A stretch of 12,653 nt of DNA from positions 1-12,653 of the forward strand of contig JAFAFV010000095.1 in the NCBI GenBank assembly GCA_023423285.1. Direction: 5' to 3'. The stretch is from Bacteroidota bacterium. Its GTDB lineage: Bacteria; Bacteroidota; Bacteroidia; Chitinophagales; Chitinophagaceae. The position numbers and the translations under genes are program-made. Of this stretch, positions 1 to 6,978 are shown piece after piece (position 1 is the first letter of the stretch; the number at the start of each line of letters is the position of its first letter). The notes beneath the pieces are model-generated. The model did not search any database. It had not been told where the DNA came from and worked only from the letters and a program-made list of their open reading frames with translations.

Positions 1-262
1 CCGGTGAAAAATCCTGGGCAGATTTATCTCCAATCATCCAGGCGCCGCCGTGTATTAAAAAAAGAACTTTTGTAGTAGTGGTTGTTCTGTTTGCCGGCAG
101 GTACACATCCATTTTTTGTAACTGTGCCGAGCCGTAGCTCACATTAAGATTTTGAATGGATATATTGGTTTGAAGCGGAGTGGGGCCGTTGGGAACTTCA
201 TCTTTGCTACAAGAAACAAACGTTACCGTAATGATGAATATGGCCATTAAATAATTACGCAT
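1..262 (-). CDS. Alpha/beta-hydrolase (esterase-like) lipoprotein, N-terminal part
   Basis: This is the 5' part of a gene that runs off the left edge; 87 codons are visible from the ATG at 262-260. Residues 1-17 form a short lipoprotein signal peptide and Cys18 is the predicted lipidated residue (FVSC). The next residues, SKDE, match the Bacteroidota lipoprotein export signal, so the protein is probably exposed on the cell surface. Residues 66-73 run VLFLIHGG, followed by AWMIGDKS: this is the oxyanion-hole HGG motif of carboxylesterase-type alpha/beta hydrolases (HGGGW...GDK class). The catalytic Ser, Asp and His would lie outside the window. Next to a PUL such enzymes often remove acetyl or feruloyl esters from glycans, but the substrate cannot be read here and a lipase or peptidase-like role remains possible. 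It is separated from the SusC/SusD operon by a terminator, so it has its own transcription unit. Confidence 0.8.
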   Translation of the reverse strand, partial: MRNYLMAIFIITVTFVSCSKDEVPNGPTPLQTNISIQNLNVSYGSAQLQKMDVYLPANRTTTTTKVLFLIHGGAWMIGDKSAQDFSP

Positions 263-308
263 GGGCTGTGGATAGACTTTATTTTGTAAGGGTCTAAAAT
301 TACGATAA

Positions 309-328
309 AATGCAGAAAGCTCTGCATT
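309..328. repeat. Perfect 8-bp inverted repeat upstream of the esterase gene
   Basis: AATGCAGA (309-316) and TCTGCATT (321-328) are exact reverse complements around a 4-base centre, 47 bases upstream of the esterase start. A smaller inverted repeat (TGTAT, CAA, ATACA at 331-343) lies next to it. The run of T on either side is too weak to call a terminator. It could be an operator or a 5'-leader hairpin for the esterase gene. No convincing Bacteroidota promoter was found around it. Confidence 0.4.
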
Positions 329-371
329 CTTGTATCAAATACATTTTGCATGTAGCGTTAACATTTTTCTG

Positions 372-406
372 AAAAAAAAGCCGCACCAAAATTGCTTTGG
401 TGCGGC
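372..406 (-). terminator. Rho-independent terminator of the minus-strand susD/susC operon
   Basis: On the minus strand an 11-bp perfect stem (GCCGCACCAAA at 380-390 paired with TTTGGTGCGGC at 396-406) with a 5-base loop is followed directly by eight T (A at 372-379 on the plus strand). It begins 21 bases past the stop codon of the SusD-like gene. The T run exists only in the minus-strand direction, which makes the terminator one-sided. Confidence 0.93.
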
Positions 407-427
407 CATAGTTATGACGAACCTGAG

Positions 428-2341
428 TTATTGTTTTTTAGCCCACCATAGTGGTGTGAACACATTATCTGCTCCACCCAAAAGTCCTACAGCCTGGTTA
501 TAACCATCAGGGCTGCCAACAACTAAAGCAGTGGGGTATTTCAACCTTTGTGGGAAGAAATTAACCTGATTTGTGGTGTAGTTGTTGCTGGTTAAAGCCG
601 GTAAATTCGGCAATGCATTTTCAATTGCCACATTTTCAAAGAACGGCAACCCAAGCCTTCTGTGATCACTCCATGCTTCTAATGGTAACCACGGTACCAT
701 TGAAATATATTTTTGAGTGATGATCTTGGTAAGCAGATCATTCCTCACAGTTCCGTTTTTATAAATATTATTAACGGGGTAAGAAATGGTAACCGTGCCA
801 GGCGTACCTGTCATTCCATCTGCATACTGCATTGTGTATGTGTTAGGAGGTTCTGTTGTATGATCCCAGCTAACAGAAGTGCCGTTTCTGTTATAAGAAG
901 TGGAAGTAAGGTAAGCAGAGGCATGTGGCGAAACGCCCCAGTATGCAAAGTTGGCTTTAATACCTTCTTCGTAGGCAGCTTTTCCGCTCATGGGAACAGT
1001 CCAGCCTTTTACAGCAGCTTCCGCAATCAGGAAATAGCTTTCCCAGTTAGCAAAAAAGATGCGTTTGTTGGTGCTGGTTCTAAACCGCTTTGCCAGCATG
1101 GGGTTGGCGCCCGTCCAGTTACGAACCTGGTTCCTGGTGCCTTTTGCGCCCCAGTCACCAACGGGTGCGGCATTCCAGGTGTATTTACTCTCAATTGTTT
1201 TTTGAACCTCGCCAGCCGCATCCAGGAGGTTTCTTACGGTTACATCATAACCACCCACGTTATTTGCCATATCGGGGTTAGAGAACCAGCCGGGAATGAT
1301 AAATGCTTTGTAAGCCCTGGGGTCAATTACTTCAGGCAGGCCATCAAACCTGTAGCCCACGGTAGGATCGTTTGTTTTGCTTGGATAATGATCCGGGAAA
1401 CGAAGGCCAATGTAATTGGCAGGCTTGATGTAGCTCTGCATATCGGCAGGTAATCCCTGGTCGGCCGATTTGATGCCACCCAGGTTTAAGAAAATATTAT
1501 TTAAAGTGGCAGACAGTATCTGAGAGTTCCACGGGCGGCTCATTACGCCGGTTAACGGATCCCAGCCATCTTTTTCCTGAACATCAAATACGTCGGCTGC
1601 ATCTTTGATGAAATCATTTGTAGCAGCTGCTTCTTCAAATTCCTGTTTTGCTTTTGTAGCATCTACTTCTGCAATACGCATGGCAAAACGCATTCTTAAA
1701 GAGTTGGCAAATTTCTTCCACTTTGCATAATCGTAGCGGTAGCTGAAAGAGATCTTATCTTCATTGGTGATGGTAGGCTTGGGAAGGCTTACATCAATTT
1801 TGCTGTTCGCGTCTTTCAGTTCGTCCAGCAAATAGTAATACACGTCTTTTACGCTTACATACTGCGGGTTTACGCCCTTAAAAGCATCAATGGCTACGGG
1901 GCCGAAATTGTCTGACAGTTCTGACAAAAGATAAGCCCTCCAAATGCGCGCGATCTGAATCATGTTGTTGGTATACAGCTTATTGGTTCCTTTCTCTATT
2001 TGCTCTTCCCCCACCTGCACGGCGGTGTTGATGGAGTTAAGCCAGCCCGACGCATAGCGCCAGTAATCAGATGACCATCCATCGTCAGTACTGCCACCGG
2101 CTATACCTGTAGATAAGTGATGCCGCGCCGCAGTTTTCCAGTACAGAACAAAAACACGTTCTGCAATGTGAGGGTCTTGCTGTGCGCCAACAATAGAGTT
2201 GTTAATAAAGTATTCTACCTGCACCTGGTCGCCACTGGCGGCAACAGGGTTGGTATTGATGGCTTCGAATTTGCTGCATGACGATACGCCGGTAAGAAAC
2301 AGCGAAGCGATCAATGAAAATTTTATAATATTTTGTCTCAT
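428..2341 (-). CDS. SusD/RagB-family nutrient-binding outer-membrane lipoprotein (SusD-like_2 type)
   Basis: This 637-residue surface lipoprotein is the glycan- or nutrient-binding lid of the SusC transporter encoded just upstream. Residues 1-21 are a lipoprotein signal peptide with Cys22 (GVSSC) as the lipidated residue. The start of the mature protein, CSKFEAINTNP (22-32), is typical of the SusD-like_2 branch. Further family signatures are the helical stretch RIWRAYLLSELSDNFGPVAI (132-151), YFLIAEAAVKGW (436-447), YEEGIKANFAYWG (457-469), EAWSDHRRLGLP (555-566) and the C-terminal FFPQRLKYP (595-603) plus LWWAKKQ end. The length is somewhat above the usual 480-560 residues; an insert around 470-530 rich in Ser, Thr and Asn may account for it. 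The ATG lies 12 bases after the SusC stop and the two genes are surely cotranscribed; a strong terminator follows. The ligand cannot be read from the sequence. Confidence 0.93.
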   Translation of the reverse strand: MRQNIIKFSLIASLFLTGVSSCSKFEAINTNPVAASGDQVQVEYFINNSIVGAQQDPHIAERVFVLYWKTAARHHLSTGIAGGSTDDGWSSDYWRYASGWLNSINTAVQVGEEQIEKGTNKLYTNNMIQIARIWRAYLLSELSDNFGPVAIDAFKGVNPQYVSVKDVYYYLLDELKDANSKIDVSLPKPTITNEDKISFSYRYDYAKWKKFANSLRMRFAMRIAEVDATKAKQEFEEAAATNDFIKDAADVFDVQEKDGWDPLTGVMSRPWNSQILSATLNNIFLNLGGIKSADQGLPADMQSYIKPANYIGLRFPDHYPSKTNDPTVGYRFDGLPEVIDPRAYKAFIIPGWFSNPDMANNVGGYDVTVRNLLDAAGEVQKTIESKYTWNAAPVGDWGAKGTRNQVRNWTGANPMLAKRFRTSTNKRIFFANWESYFLIAEAAVKGWTVPMSGKAAYEEGIKANFAYWGVSPHASAYLTSTSYNRNGTSVSWDHTTEPPNTYTMQYADGMTGTPGTVTISYPVNNIYKNGTVRNDLLTKIITQKYISMVPWLPLEAWSDHRRLGLPFFENVAIENALPNLPALTSNNYTTNQVNFFPQRLKYPTALVVGSPDGYNQAVGLLGGADNVFTPLWWAKKQ

Positions 2342-2353
2342 AGAATTTATTAT

Positions 2354-5300
2354 TTAGAATGTTACGGATAAATTCAAAAATAGCGTGCGAGATGTAGGCG
2401 CGTTAAGGTTTTCAAAACCTACAGCATTGGTTCCTGTTGCAAAAACAGATTCGGGATCAATACCGTTCATGTGGCTTTTCAGCATCCACACGTTGTTGCA
2501 CGAGATACCAATTCTTGCACTTTGCATGGCCGTTTTTTGTACAAACGATTGCGGCAATTGGTAGTTAAGCTGAATGTTACGCAGGCGAACGTTGGTCGCA
2601 TCATAAATGTTTCTTTCGCCATAGCCTAAGTTGCCGGGAATGCTTTGCCAGTAAACCTGTGGCGTTACTGTTGTAGTATTTTCCTGGTAACCGGTAATGG
2701 TACCATCCTGCGCCCTGATGGCCTGTACGCCTTCAACCAAAATTGGTTGTCTGTCTCCATTTACAACCGTGTTAGCGGCTGTACCCGAAAGCTGCATGGC
2801 CAGTGAGGTGCCAGAGAATATTTGACCGCCAAACCTGCCATCAATAAGGAAGGATAGGGATACATTTTTGTAGCTTAAATTGTTTGTCCAGCCCACCAGC
2901 GCTTTTGCCTGCTGGTTGCCTAGGTATGCTCGTTGCTCACCCAGTTGTGGCAAACCGCTGCTGTTTAACAATAACTGGCCGTAATAAGGGCTTGATTGAT
3001 CAGTTACCCTTAAGTATTTAGCACCCTGAATGTCTCCATAATCACCACCGGGGATGGCTTTTACAAACACGTTGTCAAATCCGCCAAGCGTATATTCTGT
3101 AATGCCGTATTCAGGTGAAAGCTCAATGATCTTGTTCCTGTTCCTGCCCACGTTAAGGATCGTGTTCCAGCTAAATCCTTCCGGATCTCTGAACAATTGA
3201 CCGTTTATCACAAGTTCAATACCCTGGTTTTGAATATTACCTGCATTTACCTTACGTGCATTGTAGCCGCTCAAGGGGTCCATAGGCAGGTTTAGCAACT
3301 GGTTGAATGCATTGGATTTGTAATAAGTAAAGTCAATGCCCAGCCGGTTTTGGAAAAACCTAAGTTCTGTACCAAGTTCAATATTCCTGATCAATTCGTT
3401 CTTTACACTGTCGTTATATAAAGTCGGGTTTCTTCCTGCAGTGGTCACACCGTTGGGGTCTTTGCCAATCCAATAGGTATTGTAAAGTTCGTAAGCGCCC
3501 AAATCGTTACCGGCAAATGCGTAAGAAGCCCTTAGTTTACCATAGCTGAACCATGTGGGGGAGTTGCCGCCTCTTTCCATCAGTTCAGAAAAAACCAGCG
3601 ATGTGCTTATAGAAGGATAGAAGAAAGACCTGTTTTCGGGGCTGAAAGTAGATGACCAGTCATTCCGGAATGTAGCGTCTAAGAACAGAAACTCATCATA
3701 GCTTAATTGTGCGGCGCCATACAGGGAGTTAATTTTCTTTTGATAAAAGCCCTGCCCCACGCCTGGGTTGGAACGGCTATTGTTCAGAGAAAACAGGTTA
3801 GGTACTTCCAATTCTCCGGCATCACCGGAAATAGAACTAAATTCCTGGTTCATCAGGTTGCCGCCAATCATTAAAGAACCTCCCAGCCTATCAAGCAGGT
3901 CATCTTTTTTAGCAGTGATCATACCGCTGTAGTTGGTTTCTCTAAAGGTTTCTTTACCCATACTAAAGCGGCCCGAAGTGGTGAGCGGGCTGCCACCATA
4001 GGTTTTGGCTTCAGAGTTTGTGGTGTACATATCGGCACCGGCTCTGATCTCTGCAGTCAGCCACTCCGTAAAGTCATATTTTACCGAACCATTCATGATG
4101 AAACGATCTCTGATATCATTATTCAAACGATATTTTTCAGCCCAGTAGGGGTTGATGCCCTGGCTTTCGGGGTTGCCAAACCAGCGCATGGTGCCATCAG
4201 GCTTCAGCATGTTTCTAAACCCTGTAATGTCTACCGATCTTGGGAAAAGGTACAACATGGCAAACGCGTTGTTGCTTACGTTGGGGCCGCCTAATGGGCG
4301 GTTTCTTGCATCTGTATTGTTGTATTGCACTTTGGCATCAAAGGTCATTTTATCATTGATGAACTTAGAAACCATTCTGGTTGTAATGTTATTCCTGATC
4401 AGTTTGGCTCCGGGGATCATGCTCAGGTTATCTACCCTGTTATACGATGCATATACCGAAGTGGATTTATAAAGCTGCTGCAAAGAAATGTTTTGGTTAG
4501 AAACAATACCGGTGCGCAAAAACCTGTCTACATTATCAAAAGCTGAAGACGGGCCTCTGGTGCTGTCCCAATGCGTAACATTGCTGCCAATTTTTGGTCC
4601 CCAGCTTGATAAAGATGCAGGATCTGCAATGCCGTTACTTCCCTGTCCAAACGAGTTTTGCATATCAGGTATCATAAAAGGCCTTTCAAAACCTACGGAT
4701 GAGCTTAGGGTAATGCCTACGCCTCTTTGCGAACGGCCTGTTTTTGTAGTGATCAATATTACACCGTTACCCGCGCGTGTACCGTATAAAGCGGCTGCAG
4801 ATGGGCCTTTTAAAACAGAAATGCTTGCAATGTCTTCTGCATTAAGGTCAGACAGGCCGTTACCCATATCCAGCGATGGGTTCCAGTAATCAGAATTTGA
4901 CTGGCCGGTGAAGTTGGAAATAGGAACACCATCTACCACCACCAGCGGCTGGTTGTCTCCGGTTAAGGAGTTAAACCCGCGCAGGATGATCTTGGATGAG
5001 GCGCCGGGGCCGTTGCTGGATTTGATTACCTGCAAACCTGCTACCTGCCCGCTTAAAGCATTGGCCACGTTCAGCTCTCTTGTGGCTGCCAGCGTCTCAC
5101 CTTTTACTTCCTGAACCGCATAACCCAGAGATTTACTGGCTCTTCTGATGCCCAAAGCGGTCACCACCACTTCTTCCATTTGCTGGCTGCTACCTTTTAA
5201 AAGTACCACATTTAAAACTGTTTGATCAGCAATCGTAATCTGCTTTGTTTGAAAGCCAACAAAGCTAAATTCCAGTACGGCGTTATTGTCTGTTACAGCC

Positions 5301-5491
5301 ACACTAAACGCACCACTTTCGTCAGTAATGCCACCGATTGGCGTTCCCACAACAATATAAGAAACCCCTTGCAAAGGTGATCCATTTTCATCCATTACTG
5401 TTCCTGTAATGGTTCGTTGCTGTGCATAGGCAAAGAGCGCCAGGCAACTCATCAAAACTGAAAACAGTAGTTGTTTGATCGTTTTTTTCAT
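2354..5491 (-). CDS. SusC/RagA-family TonB-linked outer-membrane transporter (first pair)
   Basis: This 1045-residue TonB-dependent channel imports oligosaccharides or other large nutrients into the periplasm. A signal peptide ends at AYA23. A carboxypeptidase-regulatory-like beta-sandwich (about 27-100, ITGTVMDENGSPLQGVS...VGF) is followed by a TonB-box-like MEEVVVTALG (105-114). The plug (about 120-252) shows LRGFNSL, PLVVVDGVPIS and the SusC signature ISVLKGPSAAALYGTRAGNG followed by VILITTKTG. The rest is a 22-strand-type beta-barrel ending in LNLSVTF, with the terminal Phe needed for barrel assembly. The VVVTALGIRRASKSLGYAVQEV version of the plug start is one commonly seen with SusD-like_2 partners, in agreement with the next gene. 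It lacks the DxNxDG loop of the second SusC in this window. The gene follows the ROK repressor by 40 bases, with no promoter found in that gap, so both are probably on one mRNA. Confidence 0.96.
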   Translation of the reverse strand: MKKTIKQLLFSVLMSCLALFAYAQQRTITGTVMDENGSPLQGVSYIVVGTPIGGITDESGAFSVAVTDNNAVLEFSFVGFQTKQITIADQTVLNVVLLKGSSQQMEEVVVTALGIRRASKSLGYAVQEVKGETLAATRELNVANALSGQVAGLQVIKSSNGPGASSKIILRGFNSLTGDNQPLVVVDGVPISNFTGQSNSDYWNPSLDMGNGLSDLNAEDIASISVLKGPSAAALYGTRAGNGVILITTKTGRSQRGVGITLSSSVGFERPFMIPDMQNSFGQGSNGIADPASLSSWGPKIGSNVTHWDSTRGPSSAFDNVDRFLRTGIVSNQNISLQQLYKSTSVYASYNRVDNLSMIPGAKLIRNNITTRMVSKFINDKMTFDAKVQYNNTDARNRPLGGPNVSNNAFAMLYLFPRSVDITGFRNMLKPDGTMRWFGNPESQGINPYWAEKYRLNNDIRDRFIMNGSVKYDFTEWLTAEIRAGADMYTTNSEAKTYGGSPLTTSGRFSMGKETFRETNYSGMITAKKDDLLDRLGGSLMIGGNLMNQEFSSISGDAGELEVPNLFSLNNSRSNPGVGQGFYQKKINSLYGAAQLSYDEFLFLDATFRNDWSSTFSPENRSFFYPSISTSLVFSELMERGGNSPTWFSYGKLRASYAFAGNDLGAYELYNTYWIGKDPNGVTTAGRNPTLYNDSVKNELIRNIELGTELRFFQNRLGIDFTYYKSNAFNQLLNLPMDPLSGYNARKVNAGNIQNQGIELVINGQLFRDPEGFSWNTILNVGRNRNKIIELSPEYGITEYTLGGFDNVFVKAIPGGDYGDIQGAKYLRVTDQSSPYYGQLLLNSSGLPQLGEQRAYLGNQQAKALVGWTNNLSYKNVSLSFLIDGRFGGQIFSGTSLAMQLSGTAANTVVNGDRQPILVEGVQAIRAQDGTITGYQENTTTVTPQVYWQSIPGNLGYGERNIYDATNVRLRNIQLNYQLPQSFVQKTAMQSARIGISCNNVWMLKSHMNGIDPESVFATGTNAVGFENLNAPTSRTLFLNLSVTF

Positions 5492-5531
5492 ATTTATCTA
5501 TTTTTAATTTTTGAGAAACTATGGGTATGTA

Positions 5532-6749
5532 TCAGGCTGGTTTTAATAGTTGCGGCTGTTTCAGGTTTTCATAATTGTCCATTACCAAAGCCGTGGCGCC
5601 AATCAGTTCGGCATTATAGCCAAGTGATGAGATCGCGATCTCTGTGTTTTCAGCAATCTTTGGGATGCAGTGTTCGTTAATGGCCTGTTGTATGGGTGCC
5701 ATCCACGCCCTGCCGGCAAGCGAACCTATGCCACTGATCACGATAAGTTCGGGGTTTAATAAATGAATCAATATGGCCACACCACGCCCAATCTGATAAG
5801 CCGATTTGGACAAAATTTCTATGGAAAACTTATCGCCGCTTTTTATCGCCTCAATTATTTTTCGTGTGGCATCTTCTATATTTTCTTCTGACAAATCTTT
5901 AAGCAAGGATGGTTTGCCCTCTTTAAGACCGCTAATGGCATTATGCGCCACCACGATCATTGAAGTTTCGGTTTCAAGGCAGCCGTATTTGCCGCAACTG
6001 CATTGTTTGTTGTTGTCAAAAATGGGTATATGGCTAAACTCGCCTGCAAAGCCTTGTTTACCCCTGAATAACTTGCCATCAGCAATAATGCCTAATCCAA
6101 CACCCCAGCCAATATTAATCACCATTACCTGCTGCTTATCCTTGGCAGCGCCCCATTTCAATTCGGCAAGGGCAATCAGGCTCGAGTCGTTATCAATAAT
6201 CACCGGAATACCTATGGCCTGCTCTATTTCCCGCACAATTGTGCTGCCCGTGGGAGGTTCAAGAAAACTGTGGTTAATGCCGCGCGCGGCATCAACAAAT
6301 CCCGGCATTCCTATGCCAATACCAAGAATTTTTTTTGTTGGAATGTCCTTTTTTTCAATGTAATCTTTCAAATGCTGTATCAATTCAGCAAGGCTGTTGG
6401 GGTTATTGGCAAGTTTCAAACTGTACTTTTCCACCTGACCTATGCATTTATTGTCTGAAGAAAGCAGTGCTATGCGCGTGATCAACTGGTCCATAGCCAC
6501 CGAAATGATATAAAAAGAATCTTCGGGCAGCGAGTATACCTGTGGGCGGCGACCGCCGGTAGAAGAGGCATATCCTTTTTCAACCACCTGATTAGAGGCA
6601 ATCATTTCATTAACAAGCTGTGAGGTAAAAGGAATGCTTTTGCCAATTCGCTCACTTAAATCAAAGCATGAAAGTTCTTTATCAAAAAAAAGCTGTTTGA
6701 TAACCTTTCTTTTCAACCTGTATTTTTTATCTGAGATTGGGATTTGCAT
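5532..6749 (-). CDS. ROK-family transcriptional repressor (NagC/XylR/Mlc-like)
   Basis: This 405-residue protein joins an N-terminal winged helix-turn-helix (about 12-70, ending in the wing motif STGGRRP at 63-69) to a ROK sugar-binding domain. ROK signatures are GIGIGMPG (143-150), DNDSS with Asn187-Asp188 at the sugar-binding/catalytic position, GEFSH (236-240), and the zinc motif C250-S-C252-G-x-x-G-C257-L-E259, with His240 as the other expected ligand. The first phosphate loop, which in ROK kinases is DxGGT, reads VAMDQLITR (84-92), so ATP binding and kinase activity are unlikely; the protein should act as a sugar-responsive repressor. It is the first gene of the minus-strand operon, 40 bases ahead of susC, and is divergent from a second susC/susD/fucosidase operon, so it probably controls itself and one or both operons. 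The inducer is unknown; a mono- or disaccharide or its phosphate is expected from the family. Confidence 0.92.
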   Translation of the reverse strand: MQIPISDKKYRLKRKVIKQLFFDKELSCFDLSERIGKSIPFTSQLVNEMIASNQVVEKGYASSTGGRRPQVYSLPEDSFYIISVAMDQLITRIALLSSDNKCIGQVEKYSLKLANNPNSLAELIQHLKDYIEKKDIPTKKILGIGIGMPGFVDAARGINHSFLEPPTGSTIVREIEQAIGIPVIIDNDSSLIALAELKWGAAKDKQQVMVINIGWGVGLGIIADGKLFRGKQGFAGEFSHIPIFDNNKQCSCGKYGCLETETSMIVVAHNAISGLKEGKPSLLKDLSEENIEDATRKIIEAIKSGDKFSIEILSKSAYQIGRGVAILIHLLNPELIVISGIGSLAGRAWMAPIQQAINEHCIPKIAENTEIAISSLGYNAELIGATALVMDNYENLKQPQLLKPA

Positions 6750-6774
6750 ATCAAATGGCTTTGCTAATCTTTGA

Positions 6775-6807
6775 CGAAGTTAGGGAAAGTTTGAAAAAAA
6801 TAACAAA
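6775..6807 (-). promoter_or_regulatory. Possible promoter of the ROK-susC-susD operon
   Basis: On the minus strand TTTG (6807-6804), a 21-base spacer and TAACTTCG (6782-6775) give a Bacteroidota-like promoter with one mismatch in the -7 element and a leader of about 20 bases. A rival -7 element TATGTTTT (6812-6805) has no matching upstream TTTG. The call is tentative. Confidence 0.25.
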
Positions 6808-6815
6808 ACATAATA

Positions 6816-6833
6816 GAATTTTTTAAAAAGTTC
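6816..6833. promoter_or_regulatory. 18-base near-palindrome, candidate operator near the ROK gene
   Basis: GAATTTTTTAAAAAGTTC is symmetric in eight of nine base pairs, the only exception being T6819/G6830. A related AT-core element, CTTTTAAAAAAG (6839-6850), follows about 19 bases (near two helical turns) downstream on the plus strand. The location upstream of the ROK start suits an autoregulatory site, but AT-rich palindromes arise by chance more often than mixed ones. Confidence 0.35.
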
Positions 6834-6861
6834 CATTTCTTTTAAAAAAGTGAGCAAAAGT

Positions 6862-6892
6862 TTTGTTAATAGAATTGTTTGTTATACTTTTG
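6862..6892 (+). promoter_or_regulatory. Promoter of the susC2-susD2-fucosidase operon
   Basis: TTTG (6862-6865), a 19-base spacer and TACTTTTG (6885-6892) match the Bacteroidota sigma-ABfr consensus TTTG / TAnnTTTG exactly. Transcription should start about 5-8 bases downstream, near 6897-6900, leaving a leader of about 80 bases before the ATG at 6979. A weaker second match (ATTG at 6914, TGCTTTTG at 6937-6944) has two mismatches. Confidence 0.72.
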
Positions 6893-6895
6893 TGT

Positions 6896-6912
6896 ATTAT
6901 GTATTACATAAT
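6896..6912. promoter_or_regulatory. Perfect 17-base palindrome at the predicted start site, candidate operator
   Basis: ATTATGTA and TACATAAT are exact reverse complements around a single central T (6904). The site begins four bases after the -7 element and covers roughly -3 to +15, a classical position for repressor binding. The one-base centre rules out a stable RNA hairpin, so recognition as DNA by a dimeric regulator is more likely. The half-site ACATAAT recurs at 6808-6814. The divergent ROK protein is the nearest candidate, but nothing in the sequence proves it. Confidence 0.5.
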
Positions 6913-6978
6913 GATTGTGCTGACGGTGAGCTTCAATGCTTTTGGTTCATTTCTTATTTCAGGTAAAAAAAATTATTT

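Noticed and set aside
713..1453. Long plus-strand open frame (246 codons) opposite the minus-strand SusD gene
   Set aside because: The translation is rich in Cys, Arg and Val without any recognisable domain, and it lies wholly antisense to a clear SusD-family gene; it is a shadow frame.
4488..4889. Plus-strand open frame (133 codons) opposite the first susC
   Set aside because: It is antisense to the conserved plug region of SusC; no signal peptide, motif or promoter supports it.
5492..5531. Possible separate promoter between the ROK gene and susC
   Set aside because: The 40-base gap holds a partial TAGTTTCT only, without TTTG at the right distance; cotranscription with the ROK gene is simpler, though an internal promoter inside the ROK gene cannot be excluded.
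5806..6363. Plus-strand open frame (185 codons) opposite the ROK gene
   Set aside because: It is antisense to the well-supported ROK domain and its sequence shows no family features.
6896..6912. The start-site palindrome read as a terminator or RNA hairpin
   Set aside because: A one-base loop and an almost all A-U stem would not form a stable RNA hairpin, and no T run follows.
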